32,818 bases of DNA from Gammaproteobacteria bacterium. GTDB lineage: Bacteria; Pseudomonadota; Gammaproteobacteria; Pseudomonadales; Pseudomonadaceae. Shown piece by piece: positions 7,001-16,600 of the stretch. The position numbers and the translations under genes were made by a program. Every line of letters starts with the position of its first letter. Position 1 is the first letter of the stretch. The notes beneath the pieces are model-generated. The model searched no databases, was not told the DNA's origin, and saw only the letters and a program-made list of their open reading frames with translations. Location: NCBI GenBank assembly GCA_018826895.1, contig JAHJYA010000006.1:1-32818 (forward strand). The letters are read 5' to 3'.

Positions 7001-9702
7001 GGGGTCACTCCGAGAACATTCTTAGCTCGATCTAGCATTGTCGACCGATGGTGCATGTTATTTGGTTCCTTGGGTCGGCTTGGATAAAATGGATTTGCTT
7101 GGACTGCCCATCCGTTAACATAAACTGAGACCCAAAATAAATCATCTGCGTCAGACACAGTATTCAGTTTCGGCTTTAATTCAGCCCAGTAGTAACCTGA
7201 AGCAAGAGCAGCTAACTCAGGGCTCGCAGAAAGTTGCTCAGCCTTTTCTGTTGAAGATGTTATGTCTAGCTGCGCGTATTCTGGTAGGGTTTTAAGATAC
7301 GCTTCACATGCAGAATAGTTGGCGCGGCCTGTGACTTGGAGAAGGCCCCGTCCTTTAAATCGTGGCCCGTCGCCGGGTTGATTATTACCTAAGCTTGCTC
7401 TGCCTTCATACTGTGTTCCTGAGCTTTGCTCTTCTGAGAATTTCAGTTCTCCCGTCTCATGCCCCACCTGAGATAAAAAATGAGCAATCCTGAGCGGAGT
7501 GTTTATTTCAAATATATTTAAAGTGTGATTGATTGGGAGTAAATATTTGTCTATTGTTTCTTCTGGGGCGGATAGCATTATTGCTGCAAGCTGATCTTTT
7601 GTCACAAGTAGTTTTGTATGTGTATATAGGGTTGAAATCAATCCAATAGGCTGAAAATGCCAAACCTTCCCATCCGCATTAATCCCTTGCTTACCCGCCA
7701 TCTCACTCCACCAGCAGAGCTTTTGAATCCGCTCTTTCTCCTTAACCCACTGTGGGTTTGGGTCTTCCGGTGTGTGCTGCATCAGCGTATCCAGCTCATC
7801 CCACTTTTCGTCTTTCCACAACCACTCGCTTTCATAGTGAGTGATCAAGCGGGAAATGGACTGAGCGTGCCAGGGTTTGCTCAGTGCTGCTTTTATTTCC
7901 GTCACGCTCAGTATGTCGTCGCGCACGCTGCCATCGGCGCCGTCGATGATGTCGTACAGGCGGGCTTTGATGGGGCCGTGGTCGGCGGTGCTGATTTGTC
8001 CTTGGTAGTCGGGCTCTTCTTCTTCGTTCAAGAGGCGTTGGGCGGCGAGATGGCAGGCCAGGTGATCGGCTGCACAGGCTGTTTCGCTGATAAAGTCGAA
8101 GCCCTCCCATTCCCAGGGGCTGTGCCGCGAGGTGATCAGGTCTTGTTCGGCGAGCCAGCCGCTGATGCGGTTGCCAGCGTCGTCAGCCAATAGGTTATCG
8201 AGCCGCCACCAATAGGTAATGCGCGGCGTGGCACTGCCAGGAACGGTTTCGCTGACTTGGATTTTACGCTCGGCAGGCAGGCTTTCCAGCACGCTGACGG
8301 GAATGCTCAACTCGACGGCAATTGTGACGCCCGCGTCGGTGATTTTCGGTGGGTTGCTGGCTGTGATGGCGTCGTTGTGAGGGATCAGTTTGCTGGCCCC
8401 TTTATGGATCTTCAGCAGGGTCTTTTGCTCGGCCGGCACGCTGGCAGCCAGGGTACGGCTCTTGGCGATAAAGGTCGGTACATCCTCGCAGCTAAAGACT
8501 TCCAGGTGCAGACGCTGTTTGGCACCGCCTTCGCCTTGGTTTTGGTAAAGACCAATATGGCCGATCAGTTCACCGGCGTTGATTGAGTAAGGCTCGGATA
8601 AAAGATGAACACTTCCGATATCGCTGGGCGCTGATTGTTGTGCTTCGAGCTCGTCGAAATACATGTAGCCCAGCGGTTTGCCATCTGGCCCATTGGGCAG
8701 CGCGGGGACGCCGCGATAGTTCATCACCTCCAGCACCTTGCAATAGCCGCCAGACTGCTTCTCGCCCACCTTGAGCGTTGTGCCCCGTGGCAGTACGCCG
8801 ATGATGGCGCCGTTACGGTTGCCTGCGCTGCGTACATTCAAGCCTTGGTGGCTCAGGGTTAAAGTCGACTCAGTGTCTGTGGCCTTATCCGCTACGGTGT
8901 TTCCGGTTAGTTCAGGGGCATACACCCAGCCGGTAGTGCCAGCGGGCAAGGCGGGGATAGCAGCGCCTGTATCGACGCTCAGTAACTGCTTCCAGTGGGG
9001 GCTTGTGCTGCTGGCCTCACCCAGGGTGACCGTGCAGCCTTTGGGCAGTAGGGCAAGCACTTGAGTCGTACCCCCACTGGGCAATGCACGCACGCGCAAG
9101 CCTAACAGCGGGTCGTCTGAGGTGTGCTTCACCGAGTACTGGTTCGGCGCGAGAAACGCGGGAGGTTTGGGAGCGCTGGTGGTTTGGTAACTGGCCCAGT
9201 CGAGCAGGTGCATATACAGGCTGTAAAAGGTCAGCCCTTCGCTGGCGGGTTCGCCCTCTGCGGCCGGAGCGGCTGGCGATGTAGTCTCCGCAGGTGTTGT
9301 TGCTGTTGTGGTGCCGTCTACCGGAGTTGACGGCGCTGGAGGCAGCTCCAGGCGATGTTTGACCAACACAAAACCCGTTGAATACTTGGCGCCCACCGGC
9401 TCTGGCCCCATACCGGGCTGGATAGTGGCTGTATAGGGCGTCTCGGGGTATTTCTCGTCGATTCGGTAGGCAATCACTTCACCATCGGCGATGCAGCGGA
9501 CCTGGCTCTGATCAAGCAGCGCGCCAGTATTGCCATCAAAATGCACGCCGCCATGCCATAGGCCATTGGCGCCCATGGGATAAAAGCCATTTCCGGCCGT
9601 GGCCAGGGCATCGAAATACAGCTGAGGGTCGCTGACTTCTTTACTGGCTTCGCCGGCTGTCTTGAACGGATACGCCCAGTTGATCGGTTTGTTGTCTGTC
9701 AT
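6997..9702 (-). CDS. Chimeric T6SS peptidoglycan-hydrolase effector (M23-like, SH3, GH19)
   Basis: A 901-residue protein with no signal peptide, encoded just after vgrG and so probably delivered by it into a rival's periplasm. Residues 45-118 resemble the first half of an M23 endopeptidase (LWHGGVHFDG, then VRCIADGEVIAY). A Pro/Ala/Thr linker follows (121-156), then LYMHL (162-166). Two SH3-like domains sit at about 192-265 and 283-350. The last M23 part is at 377-402 (AGELIGHIG, RLHLEV). Residues ~695-901 are a GH19 lysozyme/chitinase domain: QVGHETGEL with likely catalytic Glu749, then RFKGRGLLQVTGRANY (781-796). M23 metal-site residues are altered (His54 for Asp, Arg397 for His), so killing probably rests on GH19. 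Base composition turns AT-rich at the GH19 boundary (about 7640). Confidence 0.85.
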   Translation of the reverse strand: MTDNKPINWAYPFKTAGEASKEVSDPQLYFDALATAGNGFYPMGANGLWHGGVHFDGNTGALLDQSQVRCIADGEVIAYRIDEKYPETPYTATIQPGMGPEPVGAKYSTGFVLVKHRLELPPAPSTPVDGTTTATTPAETTSPAAPAAEGEPASEGLTFYSLYMHLLDWASYQTTSAPKPPAFLAPNQYSVKHTSDDPLLGLRVRALPSGGTTQVLALLPKGCTVTLGEASSTSPHWKQLLSVDTGAAIPALPAGTTGWVYAPELTGNTVADKATDTESTLTLSHQGLNVRSAGNRNGAIIGVLPRGTTLKVGEKQSGGYCKVLEVMNYRGVPALPNGPDGKPLGYMYFDELEAQQSAPSDIGSVHLLSEPYSINAGELIGHIGLYQNQGEGGAKQRLHLEVFSCEDVPTFIAKSRTLAASVPAEQKTLLKIHKGASKLIPHNDAITASNPPKITDAGVTIAVELSIPVSVLESLPAERKIQVSETVPGSATPRITYWWRLDNLLADDAGNRISGWLAEQDLITSRHSPWEWEGFDFISETACAADHLACHLAAQRLLNEEEEPDYQGQISTADHGPIKARLYDIIDGADGSVRDDILSVTEIKAALSKPWHAQSISRLITHYESEWLWKDEKWDELDTLMQHTPEDPNPQWVKEKERIQKLCWWSEMAGKQGINADGKVWHFQPIGLISTLYTHTKLLVTKDQLAAIMLSAPEETIDKYLLPINHTLNIFEINTPLRIAHFLSQVGHETGELKFSEEQSSGTQYEGRASLGNNQPGDGPRFKGRGLLQVTGRANYSACEAYLKTLPEYAQLDITSSTEKAEQLSASPELAALASGYYWAELKPKLNTVSDADDLFWVSVYVNGWAVQANPFYPSRPKEPNNMHHRSTMLDRAKNVLGVTP

Positions 9703-9759
9703 GGTGATAACCCTTAATCCCTATTTGCGGGCGTGCAGAGGGCCCGCGCTTGATCCCTG

Positions 9760-11808
9760 TTAACCGGAGAAGTTGAGCGTACGCTTGGGTTTTGCCTTGG
9801 GCGCGGCTAGGGCATTAATCAGCGCCTCATCTAACAAACTCCCCGCCTTATCACTGTCTGCCGCCCCCGGCAGTACCGGCGGTTTGATGCCGATCCCCGA
9901 GCCCTTACCCGCCGCGCCGCCGGCGTTGATCTTGGCCATCGGGCCTTTGAGGGTGATGCCGCCGGGGTCGAGTTTGATAAAGCTGCCGCCGGCCTGCAGG
10001 GTCAGTTCGGTGCCGGCTTCGATGACCATCTTTTGTCCGGCCTTGAGGTGGATTTCGCGGCCGGCTTTGCTCAGTTGGGCGGTGCCGAGTTTGATGTGCT
10101 GGTTTTGCCCGACGGTCAGGTGGTCGTCGGGTTTGACCTCGACCTTGCGCTCGGCTTTGACGGTCAGGTGTTCTTCGGCCTTGAGCTCGGTGTAGCTGTT
10201 GGCTTCGACCGTGTCGTGGCGCTCATGGCCGACGCGGATCTTCTGGTCATGCTCGATGTTTTCGTCCCAGTCGCGCTGGGCGTGCAGGTAGATCTGTTCG
10301 GCGCCTTTCTTGTCTTCGATGCGCAGTTCGTTGTAGCCGCCACCGCCCGGTGTGCTCAGGGTTTTGAACACGCTGCGGGTCTTGTTGGCCGGCAGGTCGT
10401 AAGGCACGACATGTTCGGCGTGGTACAGGCAGCCGGTGACCAGGGGTTGGTCGGGGTCGCCTTCGAGGAAGGTGACCAGCACTTCCATGCCGATGCGCGG
10501 GATGGCGATGCCGCCGTAGCCATCGCCGGCCCAGCTGTTGGATACGCGCAGCCAGCAGCTGGTGGTGTCGTCGGCCTGGCCCTCGCGGTCCCAGAAGAAC
10601 TGCACCTTGATGCGGCCGTATTCGTCGCAGTGGATTTCCTCACCCGCAGGGCCGGTGACCACGGCGGTCTGGCTACCGAGGACCTTGGGTTTGGGGTGGT
10701 TCAGGGGCGGGCGGAAGGGCACGTCCCAGGGCGTGGCGGTGAAGGTGTTGCGGTAGCCCTGGGTGAAGCCGTCGCTGACATCGGTGTGGCTGGTCACCGA
10801 CTCTTCCAACACCTGGGGCTGCTTGCCCTCGTGGGTGATCTCACGCAGCAGCCAGAGGCCGTTGCAGTCCGGGCGCGGGTGGTCGGAGAGTTCGAGAAAG
10901 TGCCCGCTGAGCAGCTTGGGTTGATCGCCCCGGCCTTCGGCCAGGCGGTAGTCCGTGCGGTGGCGCTCCAGGTTGCGCTGGCTGAGGTGCTTGCCGCGCG
11001 TGCGGTCAACGAAGCGGCCGGGGTAGTCGTAGTCCTCAAGGTCCGGCTGCGGTTTGGCCTCGGGGTCTTGGGTGGGCTTGGCCGCAGCCTCCAGCAGCAG
11101 GCGCGGTTGTTCGAAGTCGTAATCTCGCCGAGTGGTGCGGCTGGTGCGGGTTTCCAGGCGCACGGCAAAGCGCTTGATCACCGGCTCATCGGCGGTCATG
11201 CCGTTGTCTTGCAGGTAGGCGGTGGGCTGGCCGAGCTTGCCGAAGGCGCTCTGGTCATCGCCGAACACCAGCACATGGCCCTGCTCACTGTGCTGGAAGT
11301 GGTAGTGAATACCTTCCTCCTCACACAAGCGCTGGACGAAGTGCAGGTCGCTCTCGTCGTACTGCACGCAGTAATCGCGCTTGGGGTAGACCGTGGGACC
11401 GAGGAGGAACTGGTAGCCGCCCAGGGTGATGCCGTGCTCTTGCAGCACCTGAGCGATGATCTGCGGCACCGTCAGGTGCTGAAAGATGCGCTGGTTGGTG
11501 CGCAGGGCCAGGTAGCTCAACTGCGGCACCATGCTCAGGGTATAGCGGGTCAGGCGCTTGCCGGATTCGCCCTGGGCAACCTGGAAGATCAGACCGTGAA
11601 TCCCCGGCCCTTCGGGGCTGAAGGCGAGAAAGGCCGGCTGATGCAGCAGGCTTTGCAGATCAAGATCGGGGCGCTCGCTGACCAGTTCCAGCTCGAAGCG
11701 ATAAGGCTGACTGATGGCGTCGCGGCCGTTGAAGGCGAGCACTTGCAGGTCGTGCTCGAGGCCTTCGATGCTCAGGCTGAAGTGGGTTTCATTGGCCGGA
11801 TTGAACAT
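9760..11808 (-). CDS. vgrG: T6SS spike protein VgrG (TssI)
   Basis: A 682-residue VgrG, the trimeric spike at the tip of the T6SS tube that carries effectors. The N-terminal half is the gp27-like part (FQVAQGESGKRLTRYTLSMV, FVQRLCEEEGIHYHF). The gp5/OB part includes GEEIHCDEYGRIKVQFFWDR and VSNSWAGDGYGG, followed by PRIGMEVLVTFLEGDPDQP. The C-terminal DUF2345 region has the needle repeats (HLTVKAERKVEV, LTLQAGGSFIKL). There is no extra catalytic domain at the C-terminus, so cargo is likely bound rather than fused; the effector starts 57 bases downstream. AAGGAA precedes the ATG. It follows stk1 by 57 bases. A truncated relative lies at 5521-6027. Confidence 0.96.
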   Translation of the reverse strand: MFNPANETHFSLSIEGLEHDLQVLAFNGRDAISQPYRFELELVSERPDLDLQSLLHQPAFLAFSPEGPGIHGLIFQVAQGESGKRLTRYTLSMVPQLSYLALRTNQRIFQHLTVPQIIAQVLQEHGITLGGYQFLLGPTVYPKRDYCVQYDESDLHFVQRLCEEEGIHYHFQHSEQGHVLVFGDDQSAFGKLGQPTAYLQDNGMTADEPVIKRFAVRLETRTSRTTRRDYDFEQPRLLLEAAAKPTQDPEAKPQPDLEDYDYPGRFVDRTRGKHLSQRNLERHRTDYRLAEGRGDQPKLLSGHFLELSDHPRPDCNGLWLLREITHEGKQPQVLEESVTSHTDVSDGFTQGYRNTFTATPWDVPFRPPLNHPKPKVLGSQTAVVTGPAGEEIHCDEYGRIKVQFFWDREGQADDTTSCWLRVSNSWAGDGYGGIAIPRIGMEVLVTFLEGDPDQPLVTGCLYHAEHVVPYDLPANKTRSVFKTLSTPGGGGYNELRIEDKKGAEQIYLHAQRDWDENIEHDQKIRVGHERHDTVEANSYTELKAEEHLTVKAERKVEVKPDDHLTVGQNQHIKLGTAQLSKAGREIHLKAGQKMVIEAGTELTLQAGGSFIKLDPGGITLKGPMAKINAGGAAGKGSGIGIKPPVLPGAADSDKAGSLLDEALINALAAPKAKPKRTLNFSG

Positions 11809-11865
11809 GGTCGTTTCCTTGTTGAAAGATCATCCATTGTTGCCATTACGTCATACAGGCTGGGC

Positions 11866-12861
11866 TCAACTGCGCCGCAACCAGCGCCGCCAACCGCCAG
11901 GTGTTGGCTGGCGAAATACCGCGAGTAACTGTGCGCAGTCGATGGTGCGCTGCGCTTCATCGAACGCCAGTGCCCGGCGCAAGGCCGGCCAGCAATGCGC
12001 CGGTAACTGCTCGGGGCGCTGCAGCTTCTGGTCCAGCTCAAGAGCCTTGGCCTGTTTGGCGCTGAGGCGGTTGAACGGGTGGCGACCACTGGCCAGCTCA
12101 TAGAGCACGCAGGCCAGGGCGTAGACATCGGCGGCGGCACTGAGTGGCGCACCATCGAGCAGTTCCAGGGCAGCGTAGCGCGGCGTCCAGGCGGTAAAGC
12201 GGTTGCGGCACAGGCGCGGCAGACCGGGCAGTAGCCCTTCCACAGGCTGTCCGAGACCATAATCGAACAGACGCAAGCCGTCTTCGGCGAGCATCACATT
12301 GCTGGGTTTCAGGTCGCCATGCAGCACGCCGAGGCTGTGTGAATAGCTCAGGGCATCGAGCAGGGCGATGGCGATGTCCTGCAGTTCGCCCCAGGGCAAA
12401 CCGCTCGGGCGCTCGCTGAGCAGTTGGTCGAGGGTCAGGCCCTTGAGCAACTCCAGAATAAGAAAGGCGCGTTGACTCGGTACATCCACCTCAAAGCCGA
12501 ACAGGCGCACGACATGCGGATGATTAAGCCGCGCGGTGAGAGCGAACTCGCTGTACAGCAGGGCATTGGCATCCGGGTATTCGGCGAAGTCATCGCTGAG
12601 GGTCTTCAGCGCCACATAGGGGTCGGGGTCGCCGAACTGCTCGCGCAGCAGGTCACGGGCGCGATACACCGCGCCCATGCCGCCGACGCCGAGCAGGCGT
12701 TCGATCTTGTAGCGGCCGCCGAGCACTTCCGGCAGTTCGCTGAGCGCCGGACGCGGGGCGGATACCGCTGGTTTGGCCGCGGTGGCGGCCAGGGCGAAGT
12801 AGGTCAGGTCGCTGGCCGGGCTGGCGATCAGCGCCGCGTCATCGAATGCGTCATCACTCAT
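11866..12861 (-). CDS. stk1: T6SS-associated Ser/Thr protein kinase (Stk1/PpkA type)
   Basis: A 331-residue Hanks-type kinase, about the size of HSI-II Stk1 and far shorter than HSI-I PpkA; there is no membrane segment or extracellular domain. The glycine loop is LLGVGGMGAVYRA (57-69) and the ATP-binding lysine is Lys86 (VALK). The catalytic loop is HGDLKPSN (181-188), i.e. Gly in place of the usual Arg of HRD, and the metal-binding DFG is replaced by DYG (200-202). It presumably phosphorylates the FHA-domain protein encoded upstream and is opposed by the adjacent phosphatase, as in the Pseudomonas threonine phosphorylation pathway. The ATG lies 10 bases after the phosphatase stop codon. Confidence 0.92.
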   Translation of the reverse strand: MSDDAFDDAALIASPASDLTYFALAATAAKPAVSAPRPALSELPEVLGGRYKIERLLGVGGMGAVYRARDLLREQFGDPDPYVALKTLSDDFAEYPDANALLYSEFALTARLNHPHVVRLFGFEVDVPSQRAFLILELLKGLTLDQLLSERPSGLPWGELQDIAIALLDALSYSHSLGVLHGDLKPSNVMLAEDGLRLFDYGLGQPVEGLLPGLPRLCRNRFTAWTPRYAALELLDGAPLSAAADVYALACVLYELASGRHPFNRLSAKQAKALELDQKLQRPEQLPAHCWPALRRALAFDEAQRTIDCAQLLAVFRQPTPGGWRRWLRRS

Positions 12862-12871
12862 CCTTGAGTCC

Positions 12872-13600
12872 TCATTGGCGGATCACCACCGCGCTCAGGT
12901 TGTCCCGCGCCGGGCCGTCGAGGGCCTGCTGGAACAAGCGATTGAGGGTGAGCTGGGGCGAGGGCAGGTTCAGCGCAGCGCCGAGGGCGTCGGCCGACAG
13001 CCCTTGGTAGAGGCCGTCGCTGCACAGCAAAAAGGCATCGCCAGGCAAGATATCGAGCTCGAGAATCTCCAGCTTCAACTCATCACTGGCGCCGATGGCG
13101 CGGGTCAGGGCGTGCGCCGCCGGATGCCGTGCGGCTTCGCTTGGGCTCAGGTGCTGTTCGTCGATCAACTGCTGCAGCAGCGAGTGGTCGCGGCTCAGTT
13201 GATACAGCCGACTGCCGCGCCACAGGTAGCAGCGGCTGTCGCCAGCCCACACGCAAGCGGCGCGGTCACCCTCGATCAGCAGGGCGACCACGGTGCTGCC
13301 GATCACCGGGTCCGGATGCGCGGCGGTGACTGTCAGCTCCTGGCCGAGGCGGCGGTTGAGCGCGTGCAGGCGTTTGCGCAGCTCGTCCAGACGCTGCGGC
13401 AAGTCGCCGGGGCTCGGCTCGGCCAGTTGCTCGACGATCAAACGGCTGGCCAGGGCGCCGTTCTGGTGCCCGCCCATGCCATCGGCGACCACCCACAGGC
13501 CCTGCTCCGGCAGGGCCAGAAAGGCGTCCTCGTTGCGCGCCCGCACCTTGCCGGTGTCGGTGCGCGCAGCGCTGCGCCAGAGGTTGGCAACCGTCTGCAT
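12872..13600 (-). CDS. stp1: T6SS-associated PP2C-type protein phosphatase (Stp1/PppA type)
   Basis: A 242-residue soluble PP2C Ser/Thr phosphatase that would reverse phosphorylation by the neighbouring kinase. Family motifs in order are RARNEDAFL (metal-binding Asp), VADGMGGHQNGALAS, GSTVVALLI, WAGDSRCYLWR, LLCSDGLYQGL and the C-terminal DNLSAVVIR; the metal-coordinating aspartates are all present. The ATG shares one base with the tssM stop codon (TGATG), indicating coupled translation. Kinase-phosphatase pairs at the end of the cluster are the HSI-II arrangement. Confidence 0.94.
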   Translation of the reverse strand: MQTVANLWRSAARTDTGKVRARNEDAFLALPEQGLWVVADGMGGHQNGALASRLIVEQLAEPSPGDLPQRLDELRKRLHALNRRLGQELTVTAAHPDPVIGSTVVALLIEGDRAACVWAGDSRCYLWRGSRLYQLSRDHSLLQQLIDEQHLSPSEAARHPAAHALTRAIGASDELKLEILELDILPGDAFLLCSDGLYQGLSADALGAALNLPSPQLTLNRLFQQALDGPARDNLSAVVIRQ

Positions 13601-16600
13601 CAGAGCGTGGCCGGCAGTTTGAAGCTGCGCAGCTGGGCCAGGTCGAACGGGTTCGGCGAGCGTTGGCTGTGCAGCAGGTAGTTGGCGCGAAGGCCGCCGA
13701 GGTCGGCCTTGAGCATCAGCACATCGCGGCCGCTGTGGTAGTCCACGCTCATCAGGTCGAGCAGGCGGAACAGCGACCAGGGGCCGGTGTTCTTCTCGAT
13801 ACCGACCTTGCGCCCACCGAGTTCTTCGACCACCAGGCTGGTGCGTCCGTCATCGGCCTCGGCCGGCCAACTGAAGGCGGTCTGCACGATTGGCCCGTGG
13901 CGGTATTCGAGCTGCTGGTTGCCGAAGCGGAAGTCGGCGCGACCCAGGCTGGAGTCCAGCGAGTAGGGTTCGAGCTTGAACAACACTTTCGGCTCGTTGG
14001 GGTTCTCGGCGAAGAAGCTGCGGCGGATGGTTTGCGCCTGGCTCATCTGCAGCAGGAACTCGCGCGACAGCGGCAGGCCGCGGCCGTCCACACGGCGCAG
14101 TTGATACTGCCCGGCGGTGCCGCTGACGAAGGGCTTGAGGTAGCTGTCGAAGAAGCGCTCGGCGATGCCCTGAGCCTTGAAGAACTCGCGGAAGTCGGCA
14201 ATCGCCACGTCGCTTTCGCTGTGCGCGCTGAACGGATAACGCTGCTTCAACGAGCCGTCATAGGCGGCGTACAGCTCGCTCTTGTAGCGCTGGTTGAGGT
14301 AGTGATAGGCGTCGTTGAGTACCAGCATCCAGCTGTCTTCGGCGAGCAGGCCGAGCCAGTTGCCGACCGGTTGCGGCAGGCGGGCGGCACTGCTGCGTAC
14401 CTGGTTGATCGCATCGCGCTGGCCGGCCATACGCGACTTGGCCAGTTCGAAGGCGGCTTGCTCCGGGGCGCTGGCGTGGGCCAGGCCGGCCAGTTGCAGT
14501 TGCAGGGCATCCAGCGCCTGCAGGGTGGTGGCCAGCTCCGGTGCGGCGCCAGCGTTATCGTCGAGCAGACGGTGCAGCGGCTCGAAACGACGCTCCAGGG
14601 TTTTGCGGGCGGTGTCCGGCAGGTTTTTCACCAATGCCGCTTGCGCCTGTTCGGCGGCAGCACCGGCGAGTTTGGCGACTTTGCCCAGTTTGCCCTTGGC
14701 ACCTTCCAGCGCTTCGGCAGCGGCACCGGCATCATCGGCGGCTTCGGCCATGCCTTTGAAGCGGGTGTTGTCGCGCACTTCCACCAGCAGTTGCAGCAGC
14801 GGCGAGTTGGCGGCGGTCAGGCTGGCCAGTTGCCGAGCACCCTGGCCGGCGCTGCCGATCGGCTCCAGCGACAGCTGGGCAATGGCTTCGCCCCAGTAGT
14901 TGGCGTAGTCGCGGAAATACAGCTGCTCCATTTCCACCAACAGGCGGCTGAGGTCGTTGCTGCTCAGGTTATCGCCTTCGCCGAGTACCCAGTTGTCGCG
15001 CAGGATATCGCGCACCAGGTCGGCGCCCTTGGCGGTGAAGGTCTTCTGGTAGCCCACCTGGGTGTAGAAGCCCGGAATGACATAGTCGCTGCCGGCGAAC
15101 AGCGTGGCTTGCGGGCCGAGTTTCTGGCTCAGGCGATAGTCCGGCAAGCTGCGTGCCTCTTCGCGGAGCATGCGGTAGACCACGTTGGCCAGCGACTCGC
15201 TGCGCAGTACCTGACGCGCCTGGGCCACCAGTGGCTCATTCAGCGAGTAGGGGGCGAACGACTCGGACAGCAGGCGCTCGAAGTGCGTGTTCAGACCGCG
15301 TTGCCCTGCACTGTTGCCGGCGTAACGCAGCGACCAGTCGGCCGCCATCCACTCTTGCAGGAAGGCCTTGTCGCGGCGTTCCTCCAGATTGAGCATCAGG
15401 TAGGCGCGCAGGCTGTTGAGCAGGCGCTCGCGGTCACCCAGGTTGGCCCGTACTTGCGCTTCCAACTGGCGACCGACGCGGCTGAGCAGTAGGGTTTCCA
15501 GCTCGGCGCGGTAGGCCTGTTGCAGCGTTGGATCGACTTCTTCGCCCTGGTACAGGCCACCGCGTTGCAGGTAGGAGACCTCACCTACTGGCGGGAACAC
15601 CTGAGTGGCGGCGTAGCTGTGATCCAGCGCCTTGAGGGTGCGCAGGGTATCGTCCTGCGCGCTCAGGCTGCCGTGCTCTTGGGTCAGTTGCTGGGCCAGG
15701 TCGCGCAGTTGCTCCAGGCGCCCGTGGTTACCCGAGAAACCGTTGGCCCAGACCACGCCAAACACGCCAAGCACCACCAGGGCGGTGGCGTACATGGCGC
15801 GCTGGCCCCAGTCGATACGGCGCACTTCCTTCTGGTCGAGGCCGGCAAGATCGGACTCCGGGAAGATCACACGGCTGAGCAGGTGGTTGATAAAGCGCGA
15901 GCGGCCGGTGCGGAAGGTCGGCAGCGCGTTGCTGTCCAGGCCGAGGCTGCTGCCGATGCTGCTGGTGCTTGGGTCGAGCTTGCTGCTCAGCTCCGGCGCG
16001 CTGGTCAGGTAAAAGCCACGCAACTGGCTGGCACGCTGGTAGCGGTTGCCGCTGAAGGCCAGCTCGCTGAACAGGCACAGGCGCTCGCCGAGCAGGCCCA
16101 ATTGGTGCGGGAAATCGAGGATACGACCGCGGCGCTGGGTGTCGCGCTCCTGGTGCATGCGCAGGATCACCTGGCTGTTGAGGCGACGCAGCAGCTCTTC
16201 GAACTCCTGGCGAATCACCTGCACGTCGGTGGCGTTCTGCTCCTTGCGGAAGCTGGCGCCGAGCACCTGGTCGCTTTCTTCACGCGACAGTTGGTCGAAG
16301 AACTCGTCGAAGCCGAGCACCTTGTCGGCCTTGCTTAACACCAGGTACACCGGCACGTCAGCGCCCAGGCGCTGGTGAATCTCTTGCAGGCGTTGACGGG
16401 TCTGGCGGGCGAGGTTTTCCAGATCGATTTCACTGCCGTTTTGCAGCAACTCCACTGGAATATTCACCAGCACACCGTTGAGTGGGCGCGCGCGGCGTTT
16501 GCGCAGCAGGCCCAGCAGGGTGTCCCAGGCGCGGCTGTCGATGGCCGGGTCGGGCTGGGTCATGTAGCGCCCGGCAGTGTCGATCAGCACGGCGTGGTCG

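Noticed and set aside
10033..11928. Long plus-strand open frame of 631 codons opposite vgrG, and similar long frames opposite tssM, tssK, clpV and sfa
   Set aside because: They lie antisense to well-recognised genes, have low-complexity Ala/Val/Gly/Gln-rich translations without domains, and arise from GC-rich third positions on the coding strand.
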